From Mycolicibacterium aromaticivorans JS19b1 = JCM 16368 (GTDB lineage Bacteria > Actinomycetota > Actinomycetes > Mycobacteriales > Mycobacteriaceae): a stretch of 64,000 nt of DNA. Positions within the stretch are counted from its first letter, which is position 1; the number at the start of each line of letters is the position of its first letter. The notes under the pieces were generated by a model. The model was not told the DNA's origin and did no database searches. It worked only from the letters and a program-made list of their open reading frames with translations. The position numbers were made by a program, and so were the translations under genes. Shown in pieces: positions 15,368 through 23,514 of this stretch. The stretch lies in the NCBI RefSeq assembly GCF_000559085.1, contig NZ_JALN02000001.1, positions 992,001 to 1,056,000 on the forward strand, in the 5' to 3' direction.

Positions 15368-16876
15368 ATGACGGCGAACGTCGCGGTGATCGGTGCCGGC
15401 CCGGCCGGGCTGGTGGTGTCGCGGTGGCTGCTGTCGCAGGGTCTCCAACCGTCGATCTTCGAGGAGGGTTCCAGCCTCGGCGGACAGTGGACCGCACGAC
15501 TTGGCCGAAGCGGCGTGTGGCCGGGCATGCACACCAACACCAGCCGCATCCTGACCGCGTTCAGCGATCTGCCGCTCGACGGCGATCTCGTATTTCCCTC
15601 GGGCACAGACATTCTCGACTACCTGCACCGTTACGCCCGCCTGTTCGAGTTGGACTCCCGGATTCGGTTCGGGGTGCGGGTCGATGCCGTCGCCCGCGCC
15701 GGACAACGTTGGGTCGTCAGCCATGACGGGATCGACGAACACTTCGACAGAGTCGTCATCGCCACCGGGCGGTTTCACTCCGCGTTCGTCCCGCCGGTGC
15801 CCGGCCTGGACACCTTCGCCGGATCAGCCGGTGCGATCACGTCGTATGAGTACCGCGGGCCGTCCCCTTATCGCGACAAGCGCGTGCTGGTCGCGGGGTG
15901 CGCGGTGAGCGCCCTGGAGGTCGCCGCCGACCTCGCCGCAGGGGGTGCGGACCGCGTGGTCGTCACTCAACGACGCCAGCGGTATGTGCTGCCGAAGTTC
16001 GTGGCAGGCGTGCCGTCGGATCACCGGATGTTCACCCGCTACGGAGCGCTGGCCGACGAGGCGCTGCCGGCCGCCGAGATCGACCGCCAGCTCAAAGAGA
16101 TCGTCGTCGAATCCGCAGGCAGTCCCGAGCAGTACGGCGCCCCGCGTCCCGCCGAGTCACTCTTCGCTGCCGGCGTGACTCTCAACCAGAACTACTTGCC
16201 AGCCGTCGCCGAGGGCTCGATCACGATCCGACCCTGGCCGCAGGCGGTCGACGGCCCCACAGTGAAGTTCGGTGACGGGCACACCCAGGAATTCGACGGC
16301 ATCGTGTTCGGAACAGGTTTCACGCTGAGCCTGCCGTTCCTCGCCGACGATGTCCGGGCGACGCTCAACCTCGATGCCGGGAAGTTCGACACCGACCGGC
16401 ACACCTTCCACCCCGATCTCCCGGGGCTGGCCTTCATGGGCATGTGGGATCAGTCGGGCGGATACTTCGTCCCCCTGGAACTGCAGGCGCGCTGGATCGC
16501 GTACACCTGGGGCGGCATGATCGCACCACCGGACCATGCCCAGCAGCGCGAGGCCGTCGCCGCGTGCCACTCACTCGGGCCGCGAAAAACGCGAATGAAC
16601 CTGGCCGCCATCACTTTTGCCCGCGCGGCGGGCGTAGAACCGCGGCTGGAGAATTGGCCGGGCCTGCGGCGGGCGCTGCTGTTCGGTCCGCTCGCGCCGA
16701 GTTGCTTTCGACTGGAGGGTCCCGACGCGCTGCCGGCCGCCGCGGCACGGTTCGCCCGGGAGGCGGCCGCCTTCGGCGCCATCACCGACAATGACCTGAC
16801 CGGCCGAGAGCGCAGCTACTGGTCGGACGTCGAACAGGCCCGTGCGCAGGCTCACCCCACGGTTTCGGGGAAGTAA
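15368..16876 (+). CDS. FAD/NAD(P)-binding monooxygenase-like protein (FMO/BVMO-type)
   Basis: 502 residues with two Rossmann motifs: VAVIGAGPAGLVVSRWLL at residues about 5-22 for FAD and VLVAGCAVSALEVAADLAAGG near 175 for NADPH. GGQWTARLGRSGVWPGMHTN matches the segment after the FAD site in flavin-containing monooxygenases. The exact FMO fingerprint is not clear, so oxygenation of a ketone or heteroatom is inferred. It stands alone, divergent from the protease 62 bases away, with no partner downstream. Substrate unknown. Confidence 0.8.
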   Translation: MTANVAVIGAGPAGLVVSRWLLSQGLQPSIFEEGSSLGGQWTARLGRSGVWPGMHTNTSRILTAFSDLPLDGDLVFPSGTDILDYLHRYARLFELDSRIRFGVRVDAVARAGQRWVVSHDGIDEHFDRVVIATGRFHSAFVPPVPGLDTFAGSAGAITSYEYRGPSPYRDKRVLVAGCAVSALEVAADLAAGGADRVVVTQRRQRYVLPKFVAGVPSDHRMFTRYGALADEALPAAEIDRQLKEIVVESAGSPEQYGAPRPAESLFAAGVTLNQNYLPAVAEGSITIRPWPQAVDGPTVKFGDGHTQEFDGIVFGTGFTLSLPFLADDVRATLNLDAGKFDTDRHTFHPDLPGLAFMGMWDQSGGYFVPLELQARWIAYTWGGMIAPPDHAQQREAVAACHSLGPRKTRMNLAAITFARAAGVEPRLENWPGLRRALLFGPLAPSCFRLEGPDALPAAAARFAREAAAFGAITDNDLTGRERSYWSDVEQARAQAHPTVSGK

Positions 16877-16949
16877 CGGTCGAGCAGCGTTATCGCAAAC
16901 AAAGCCCGCGCACTCCCCCGCACCGAACCGCAGGCCAGCGAAGAAAATA

Positions 16950-17087
16950 ATGGCGTTCTGGCAAATTTTCTTAGCGACGTATTACCGCTTGGAGCTTGCC
17001 ACCTTAATTTTGGCCCATACGTTGAACCTCATGTTGATCGACGTTCGCTGGCTTCAGTTCCTGCTGAAGCGCCCCGCGCACAAATAA
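16950..17087 (+). CDS. Possible 45-residue membrane-associated small protein
   Basis: A short frame in the 318-base gap between the FMO-like gene and the alcohol dehydrogenase. The predicted product begins MAFWQIFLATYYRLELATL and ends in a basic tail (LLKRPAHK). Its base use is clearly lower in GC than the neighbours and the ribosome site is weak. It could be a real small protein, a remnant, or chance. The rest of this gap shows nothing I can name. Confidence 0.25.
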   Translation: MAFWQIFLATYYRLELATLILAHTLNLMLIDVRWLQFLLKRPAHK

Positions 17088-17194
17088 GCCCGCCCCCGGC
17101 GGCGACGCCGGACCTGCCTCTGGGCATGGTCGGCGGTCTCGGCCATCATCGGCGATGCCGATTGTCCCCGCCTTGTGGCCCGCCGCCCCCTGGG

Positions 17195-18241
17195 CTATCG
17201 GGCTGCAGTCATTAAAACCTTCAATGCTCCGGTTTCGGCCGCGTTGGCGAAGGCGTCGTAGGCGGCCTCGAACTCCTCGAAACCGAATCGGTGCGTCACC
17301 ATCGGCGTGGTGTCCAGACGGTGGCTGGCAACCAGCCCGATGAGTGTCGGCGTGGAATAGGTATCGACCAGGCCGGTGGTGATGGTCAGGTTCTTGATCC
17401 AGATGTCTTCCAGGTGCAGGGTCGCCGGCGCGCCGTGCACACCGATATTGGCGACGTGACCGCCGGGGCGGACCAACCGCACCGCCTGCTCAAACGTTTG
17501 CGGAAGCCCGACAGCCTCCATCACCACGTCAGCTCCCAGTCCCCCGGTCAGCTCTCCGATGACCGCCGCGGGGTCGTCGCGGCCACTGTTGACCATCATG
17601 TCCGCGCCGAACTTGCGGGCCGCCTCCAGCCGGGACTCGGCCAGGTCGATCGCCACGATGTGGCTGGGACTGAACAGTTGCGCAGTCATGATCGCGGCCA
17701 ATCCGATGGGTCCCGCACCGATGATCGCGACGACGTCAGCGGGACGGACCGCGCCGTTGAGCACTCCCACCTCGTAGGCGGTCGGCAGGATGTCGGCGAG
17801 CACGATCATCTGTTCATCGGTGACCCCGTCAGGAACGTGGTGGGTGGAGTTGTCGGCGAAGGGAACCCGCACATATTCGGCCTGGGTGCCGTCGATCAGG
17901 TGACCGAGGATCCACCCGCCGCCGCCGAGGCACTGGCCGTAGCTGCTGTCGCGGCAGAACCGGCAGTTGCCGCACGACGAGATGCAGGAAACCAGCACTC
18001 GATCCCCGATCGCCAGCCTCTGCACCGACGAGCCGACCTCCGTGACCGTGCCGACTGCCTCGTGTCCGAGGATCCGGCCGGGGGCTACCTCCGGTATATC
18101 GCCGCCGAGAATGTGCAGATCCGTGCCGCAGATCGTGGCAGTGTCGACGTGTACCACCGCGTCCGTTGGTTCGTGAATGTTGGCATCGGGAACTTCTTCC
18201 CACGCACGGCTACCGGGACCGTGATACACAAGCGCCTTCAT
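17195..18241 (-). CDS. Zinc-dependent alcohol dehydrogenase (MDR family)
   Basis: 348 residues. Catalytic zinc ligands are suggested by CGTDLH and GHEAVG; the structural zinc lobe is reduced to CGNCRFC..YGQC. The NAD site is IIGAGPIGLAAIMTAQ. TYEV and AIDL segments follow the usual order. It oxidises or reduces an alcohol/aldehyde pair; close relatives act on secondary or aromatic alcohols. The ATG at 18241 (MKALVYHGPG) is the family start. It is the third gene of a minus-strand unit behind the stomatin-like gene and a 70-residue protein, 58 bases downstream of the latter. Confidence 0.9.
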   Translation of the reverse strand: MKALVYHGPGSRAWEEVPDANIHEPTDAVVHVDTATICGTDLHILGGDIPEVAPGRILGHEAVGTVTEVGSSVQRLAIGDRVLVSCISSCGNCRFCRDSSYGQCLGGGGWILGHLIDGTQAEYVRVPFADNSTHHVPDGVTDEQMIVLADILPTAYEVGVLNGAVRPADVVAIIGAGPIGLAAIMTAQLFSPSHIVAIDLAESRLEAARKFGADMMVNSGRDDPAAVIGELTGGLGADVVMEAVGLPQTFEQAVRLVRPGGHVANIGVHGAPATLHLEDIWIKNLTITTGLVDTYSTPTLIGLVASHRLDTTPMVTHRFGFEEFEAAYDAFANAAETGALKVLMTAAR

Positions 18242-18299
18242 GATCGGTGTTCCTCTCTCAATATCATTGCGCAACTGTCCGGTTCGCCGTTGATCTGCT

Positions 18300-18512
18300 T
18301 CACGGTGCCTCGTCGCTCAGCAGCCGGACTAGCTGACGGTCGTCCAGCGCGGTCCAGGCGAGCCACCGATCGGGGGCATCTTCGGGCTCGATGGCTGCTG
18401 TCCTGGGTGGCGCACACCCGTCCGGCGCTATCGCCGGCCTGTCCCGTTTGGCGCGGCGCGCCCGCCAGATGCTGTAGGCGAACAGCGAGAGGCACTGAAT
18501 CACGATGCTCAC
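18300..18512 (-). CDS. Small protein (70 aa) with N-terminal hydrophobic segment
   Basis: Starts at a GTG overlapping the stomatin-like stop (GTGA), which is good evidence of real translation. Residues 1-14 ([14 protein letters not shown]) are hydrophobic and are followed by a basic stretch (RRAKRDRP), suggesting membrane anchoring. The C-terminal half is acidic ([17 protein letters not shown]). I do not recognise the family. Coupling suggests it partners the SPFH protein, as NfeD-like proteins do elsewhere, although it lacks an NfeD domain. Confidence 0.55.
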   Translation of the reverse strand: MSIVIQCLSLFAYSIWRARRAKRDRPAIAPDGCAPPRTAAIEPEDAPDRWLAWTALDDRQLVRLLSDEAP

Positions 18513-19372
18513 GGCCGGCTCCCTGCACTGGACGCCCCGTTGGCCACCGTGTCAACGGGCGTCGGGACCGGGATGGGCGGCTGCGGCTCCGGCCGGTCGG
18601 CCGCGGATGCCTCCCGCGCCAGAAACGCACCGAGTTCGGCGATGGTCGACATCAACGGCGCCGGAAACACGACGGTGGTGTTCTTGTCCACACCGAGCTC
18701 GACCAAGGTCTGCAAATTGCGCAGCTGCAGCGCCAGCGGGTGCGCCATCATGGTGTCCGAGGCGTCACCGAGAGCCGCAGCTGCCAGCGATTCGCCTTCG
18801 GCGTTGATGATTTTCGCGCGTTTCTCCCGCTCCGCCTCCGCCTGGCGCGCCATCGCACGCTTCATGCTGTCGGGCAGTTGGATGTCCTTGAGCTCGACCA
18901 GGGTGACCTGAACACCCCACTCGATGGTGGTGACGTCGAGGATGTCCTGGATGTCGAGGTTGATCTTGTCGGTCTCCGAAAGCGTCTCGTCCAGAGTGTG
19001 CTGACCGACGACCTTACGCAACGTCGTTTGCGCGATCTGATCGATCGCGGAGTGGACGTTCTCGATCGCCACCACCGACTTCACCGCGTCGACAACCTTG
19101 AAGTAGGCCACGGCCGACACATCGACACTGACGTTGTCCCGGGTGATGATGCCCTGGGACTGGATCGGCATCGTCACGATCCGCAGCGAGATCCGATGCA
19201 GCACATCGACGAACGGGATGATCAGCCGCAGACCCGGTCTGCGTTCCCCCACCACGCGACCCAGCCGGAACAGCACGCCATTTTCGTACTGCTTGACGAT
19301 GCGCACCGACATGGCGGCGCCCAGCACGAAAAGGACAGCGAGGGTAGCGAGTACCGCGATCAACGTGCTCAT
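18509..19372 (-). CDS. SPFH-domain stomatin/slipin-like membrane protein
   Basis: 287 residues. One N-terminal membrane helix ([18 protein letters not shown]) is followed by the SPFH core: [35 protein letters not shown], then [18 protein letters not shown] helical region follows with [20 protein letters not shown], typical of oligomerising stomatins. Such proteins scaffold membrane microdomains. It leads the operon with the 70-residue protein and the alcohol dehydrogenase and is divergent from the P-type ATPase. Confidence 0.9.
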   Translation of the reverse strand: MSTLIAVLATLAVLFVLGAAMSVRIVKQYENGVLFRLGRVVGERRPGLRLIIPFVDVLHRISLRIVTMPIQSQGIITRDNVSVDVSAVAYFKVVDAVKSVVAIENVHSAIDQIAQTTLRKVVGQHTLDETLSETDKINLDIQDILDVTTIEWGVQVTLVELKDIQLPDSMKRAMARQAEAEREKRAKIINAEGESLAAAALGDASDTMMAHPLALQLRNLQTLVELGVDKNTTVVFPAPLMSTIAELGAFLAREASAADRPEPQPPIPVPTPVDTVANGASSAGSRP

Positions 19373-20047
19373 CGCCGGCCACCCCTCGCATCTGCCGGCG
19401 AGGCGCAGCGTGATCGAGGAGAAGAATCGTGTGCAGAAATGAGTGAAGCCATCATGGTGATCCGGACGTCTGTGCGATCACCGGCATGTCACGGCTCGGA
19501 GCAAATGCTCCTGAGTTCTGCGGCGGACAGCCGAACTCATTCCGGACCAGCTGACATTCCCAGCCATACGCAACGCTACACCCCCGCTATAGCCGCCGCT
19601 CGTCGGTCACCGCAGCCGGATCGATCAGTCGACTCTCGGCCATCCTCGGCGCGGATCGACAGTGCGATCACGTTGTGCACCAGAAGCATTGGGCTACACA
19701 TGTTCCGCGAATCGGAAATCACCCACCCAAGTCCACCTGGATCCGCGGCCCCACCTGACGCGATGCGCCTTGCGCGTCGATCGGACCCCATCGAGCGCTC
19801 CCCTGGGTTGTTGCCGCGGGCATCCAGCGGCTTCCAAGGATCTTGCTCATCAGACTGCGCCTGCGGCGTGTAGCGTCGGGCATGGTTGAGCACATCAGCC
19901 AGTCCCGGACGGTTTGCTGTCCGCCGCTGCGCTTTGTGAGCAGCCTGTCGCACCGGACTCCTCGGTGATGACACCACCATTTGGGATGCACAGTGAACGC
20001 TCCGCCAGCCTTCAGCGCCAGTGGCGTTCCGGCCTGCCGATTACACA
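19373..20047. promoter_or_regulatory. 675-base divergent promoter region (stomatin / P-ATPase)
   Basis: No convincing gene is visible. The region holds a dyad, GGTGATC-N13-GATCACC (19456-19482), and a short hairpin, GAGCA-AA-TGCTC (19500-19511 approximately). Both are candidate regulator sites for the minus-strand stomatin operon. I looked for DosR-type boxes, expected from the gene content, and saw only half-matches (TTCCGGACCAGC near 19550). Confidence 0.35.
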
Positions 20048-22519
20048 ATGACCGCTGATACGCCTGCTGCCGACCTGAAGTCGGCGCCACTGGCCGAGGT
20101 CGAGAATCGACTCGGTTACTCGCCCGATGGGTTAAGCGCAGCCAACGCCGTGAAGCGGTTGGAAAAGTACGGACCCAACGAGATCGCCGAACACAAGACC
20201 AACCCGTTGTTGAAGTTCCTGAGCTACTTCTGGGGTCCGATCCCGTGGATGATCGAGATTGCCGTCGTGTTGTCGGGTGCGGTGGGGCACTGGCCGGATT
20301 TCTTCATCATCCTGGTGCTGCTGATGGCCAACGGGGTAGTCGGATACACCGAGGAACGTCAGGCCGGCAACGCCATTGACGCGCTGAAGGCCAAGCTGGC
20401 GGTCAATGCCCGCGTGATCCGCGACGGTGTGTGGATAACCACCCCGTCGCGGGAGTTGGTGCCCGGTGATGTGATCCGGCTGCGGCTCGGTGACATTGTC
20501 CCGGCCGACGCCCGACTGTTGGATGGTGATGAGATCGAGGTCGACCAGTCCGCGCTGACCGGCGAATCGCTGGCCGCCACCCGCGGGGCCGGTGAGGCGG
20601 TGTTCTCCGGGTCGATCGTCCGGCAAGGCGAGATCGGCGCCCTGGTCTATGCCACCGGCGCCGGCACCTACTTCGGCAAAACCGCTGAACTGGTTCAGGA
20701 CGCGCACACGGTCAGCCACTTCCAACGGGCCGTGCTCAAGATCGGCAACTCCCTGATCATCCTGGCCGGCGTGCTGGTGTCGGTCATCGTCGTGGCGTCG
20801 CTATTGCGCGGTAACGGCATCCTGACCACCCTGCAATTCGCGCTGGTGCTGACCGTGGCGGCGATCCCCGTGGCGATGCCGACCGTATTGTCGGTGACGA
20901 TGGCCGTCGGCGCGCGTCTGCTGGCCAAGAAACAGGCCATCGTCAGCCGGCTGGTGGCCATCGAGGAACTCGCCGGCGTGGACGTGCTCTGCGCGGACAA
21001 GACCGGCACCCTGACCCAGAACTCCCTGACGTTGGGCACCCCGTTCGCCGTCGACGGCGTCACCCCCGCGGACGTGATCCTCGACGGTGCGCTGGCCTCC
21101 CGCTCAGACAACGACGACCCAATCGACCGCGCCGTCCTCGGCGGACTCAAAGACGTCGCAGTCTTAAACCCTTACACGATCACTCATTTCGCACCGTTCG
21201 ACCCGGTGCACAAACGCACCGAGGCCGCCGTCACAGCCGCCGACGGGACCACATTCCGGGTCGCCAAGGGCGCCCCGCAGGTCATCCTGGCGCTGGCCCA
21301 CAACGCCGCGCAGATCACGGCGGCCGCCGACAAGGCGGTCAACGATTTCGCCACACGCGGCTTCCGGTCGCTGGGCGTGGCCCGCGCCGACTGCGACGGC
21401 GACTGGCAGTTCTCCGGTGTGCTGCCGCTGTTCGACCCGCCGCGCGACGATGCCGCAGCCACGATTTCCACCGCGGCCGCGATGGGCGTCACCGTCAAGA
21501 TGGTGACCGGGGATGCGCTGGCAATCGCCAAGGAAACGGCCGCCAAGATCGGTCTGGGCACCGATATCCTCGACGCCACCGGCCTGGGCGATACGAAGGA
21601 GGACGAATCGGCGGCGGTGGGCAAATCGATCGAGACCTCCGACGGTTTCGCGCAGGTCTTCCCCGAGCACAAATACCACATCGTCGATGTACTCCAGAAG
21701 CGTGGCCATATCGTGGGGATGACCGGCGACGGGGTCAATGACGCTCCCGCATTGAAGAAGGCGGACTGCGGCATCGCCGTGTCAGGGGCCACCGACGCCG
21801 CGCGGGCGGCCGCGGACATCGTGCTGCTGACCCCGGGTCTGTCGGTGATCATCGACGCAATCAAAGAGAGCCGCAAGATCTTTCAGCGGATGAACAGCTA
21901 CGCGATCTACCGCATCGCCGAAACCCTGCGGGTGTTGCTGTTCATGACAGTCGCGATCCTGGTGTTCAACTTCTACCCGCTGACCGCGATCATGATCGTG
22001 ATGCTCGCACTGCTCAACGACGGCGCGATCCTGTCCATCGCCTACGACACGGTGCACTACCGCAATGAGCCTGAGGCGTGGAACATGCGGATGGTGCTAG
22101 GAATCGCCACCGTGCTGGGCGTCCTCGGGCCGATCGCCGCGTTCGGCCTGTTTTACCTCGGTGACCGCGTTTTCGACCTCGGCCCTCAGCGCGTGCAGAC
22201 TCTGATGTATCTCATGCTCTCCATCGCCGGGCACCTCACGATCTTCCTGACCCGAACCCGTGGACCGTTCTGGTCCATCCGTCCCGCGCGCATCCTGCTG
22301 CTCGCTGTCTTCGGCACGCAGGCCATCGCCACACTCATCGCCGTGTACGGACTGTTCATGACCCCGCTCGGCTGGGGGTGGGCGGCCGTAGTCTGGGCAT
22401 ACGCTCTGGTGTGGTTCCTCATCAGCGACCGTGTGAAACTCGTCGCCTATCGCATCCTCGATTCGGCGAAAACCCCTGAAGGCCAGGATGAAAGACGCGT
22501 CGTCATCGGTCAGGGGTGA
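20048..22519 (+). CDS. Plasma-membrane proton-efflux type P-type ATPase (P3A)
   Basis: 823 residues. Visible domains are the actuator motif LTGES at about residue 165, the phosphorylation site CADKTGTLTQ near 320, nucleotide-domain KGAPQ, and the hinge TGDGVNDAPALKKAD. The size and the sequence PWMIEIAVVLSGAVGHWPDF fit the fungal/archaeal-type H+-ATPase (P3A) group, which pumps protons using ATP. The ATG at 20048 is preferred; a GTG at 20021 is possible, and neither has a strong ribosome site. It is followed 47 bases later by PPK2, which would link polyphosphate and nucleotide supply to this pump. Confidence 0.85.
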   Translation: MTADTPAADLKSAPLAEVENRLGYSPDGLSAANAVKRLEKYGPNEIAEHKTNPLLKFLSYFWGPIPWMIEIAVVLSGAVGHWPDFFIILVLLMANGVVGYTEERQAGNAIDALKAKLAVNARVIRDGVWITTPSRELVPGDVIRLRLGDIVPADARLLDGDEIEVDQSALTGESLAATRGAGEAVFSGSIVRQGEIGALVYATGAGTYFGKTAELVQDAHTVSHFQRAVLKIGNSLIILAGVLVSVIVVASLLRGNGILTTLQFALVLTVAAIPVAMPTVLSVTMAVGARLLAKKQAIVSRLVAIEELAGVDVLCADKTGTLTQNSLTLGTPFAVDGVTPADVILDGALASRSDNDDPIDRAVLGGLKDVAVLNPYTITHFAPFDPVHKRTEAAVTAADGTTFRVAKGAPQVILALAHNAAQITAAADKAVNDFATRGFRSLGVARADCDGDWQFSGVLPLFDPPRDDAAATISTAAAMGVTVKMVTGDALAIAKETAAKIGLGTDILDATGLGDTKEDESAAVGKSIETSDGFAQVFPEHKYHIVDVLQKRGHIVGMTGDGVNDAPALKKADCGIAVSGATDAARAAADIVLLTPGLSVIIDAIKESRKIFQRMNSYAIYRIAETLRVLLFMTVAILVFNFYPLTAIMIVMLALLNDGAILSIAYDTVHYRNEPEAWNMRMVLGIATVLGVLGPIAAFGLFYLGDRVFDLGPQRVQTLMYLMLSIAGHLTIFLTRTRGPFWSIRPARILLLAVFGTQAIATLIAVYGLFMTPLGWGWAAVVWAYALVWFLISDRVKLVAYRILDSAKTPEGQDERRVVIGQG

Positions 22520-22566
22520 CGGCGCTCGCTGGAGAAACAGATATCTGACATCACCAGGAGGCGACG

Positions 22567-23499
22567 ATGTCGGTGCAGTGGACAACGTTGGCAGCGGCCA
22601 CTCGAGTCACGCCCGGGTCGACGGTGGATCTGATGAAGCACTTCGATCCCGGCCGCCGCGACGAGAAACTGGGAAAGGATGGCGGCATCGCTGCGCTCGC
22701 TGAGGCAGAAGCGGCGCTGCTGGATCTGCAGGACCGCTTCTTCGCCCAAGCCGATCGGTCGCTGCTGATTGTCCTTCAGGGCATCGATGCGGCCGGCAAA
22801 GACGGCACGATCAAGCACGTGATGAGCGGTCTGAACCCCGAGGGGGTCGATATACACAGCTTCAAAGCGCCCTCAGCGGGCGAGCAGGCCCACGACTATC
22901 TATGGCGCCACCAAGCCGCGCTGCCGGAACTGGGACGCATCGCGGTGTTCAACCGGTCCCACTATGAGAACGTGCTCATCACCCGCGTGCACCCGGAGTT
23001 GTTGTGGCCCCGCACCGCAGTGCTCGACTCAAAGGACCTCTGGCAGCGGCGGTATCGCGATGTCAACGAGTGGGAGCGCTACCTCACCGACAACGGGACG
23101 ATCATCGTCAAGGTGTTCCTCAACCTGTCCAAGGGGGAACAGGAGCGCCGGTTCCTGGCACGCATCGAGGAGCCAGAGAAGAACTGGAAGTTCTCAGCTG
23201 ACGATCTCCGGGAGCGCCGCTTCTGGGACCATTATCAGAAGGCGTTCGGCGACATGCTCAGCCACACCAGCACCGCCTGGGCGCCCTGGCATGTGATTCC
23301 GGCAGACCACAAGTGGTTCAGCCACTTGTCGACCTCCGCGGTGCTGCTGGAGACCCTGCGGGACCTCAACCCGCACTATCCCCAGGTCGATGCCGCCGTC
23401 AAAACCGAACTGGCGCAAGCAAAGAAGGAACTACTAGGCACCAACACCGGGAAGCGCGCGCAGCTGCCACCGCGACCGACGCCTGAAGAGATTGGGTGA
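22567..23499 (+). CDS. Polyphosphate kinase 2 family protein (PPK2)
   Basis: 310 residues. It has the P-loop kinase motifs of PPK2: Walker A GIDAAGKDG at about residue 75 and Walker B-like VFNRSHYENVLI near 128, with the lid region ERRFLARIEEPEKNWKFS. PPK2 enzymes phosphorylate NDP or NMP with polyphosphate, or the reverse. The one-domain length fits class I or III; the class cannot be settled by eye. An AGGAGG site precedes the ATG. Its operon with the P-type ATPase suggests ATP or GTP regeneration under energy stress. Confidence 0.9.
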   Translation: MSVQWTTLAAATRVTPGSTVDLMKHFDPGRRDEKLGKDGGIAALAEAEAALLDLQDRFFAQADRSLLIVLQGIDAAGKDGTIKHVMSGLNPEGVDIHSFKAPSAGEQAHDYLWRHQAALPELGRIAVFNRSHYENVLITRVHPELLWPRTAVLDSKDLWQRRYRDVNEWERYLTDNGTIIVKVFLNLSKGEQERRFLARIEEPEKNWKFSADDLRERRFWDHYQKAFGDMLSHTSTAWAPWHVIPADHKWFSHLSTSAVLLETLRDLNPHYPQVDAAVKTELAQAKKELLGTNTGKRAQLPPRPTPEEIG

Positions 23500-23514
23500 C
23501 CGCACCACCGACGC

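Noticed and set aside
16842..16949. Upstream extension of the 45-residue frame into the FMO-like gene
   Set aside because: It reads the FMO 3' end in another frame; the only plausible start is ATG 16950.
19576..19980. 134-residue minus-strand frame in the stomatin/ATPase gap
   Set aside because: Composition is Arg/Ser-rich without structure, no ribosome site, no similarity recognised; it sits in a probable regulatory region.
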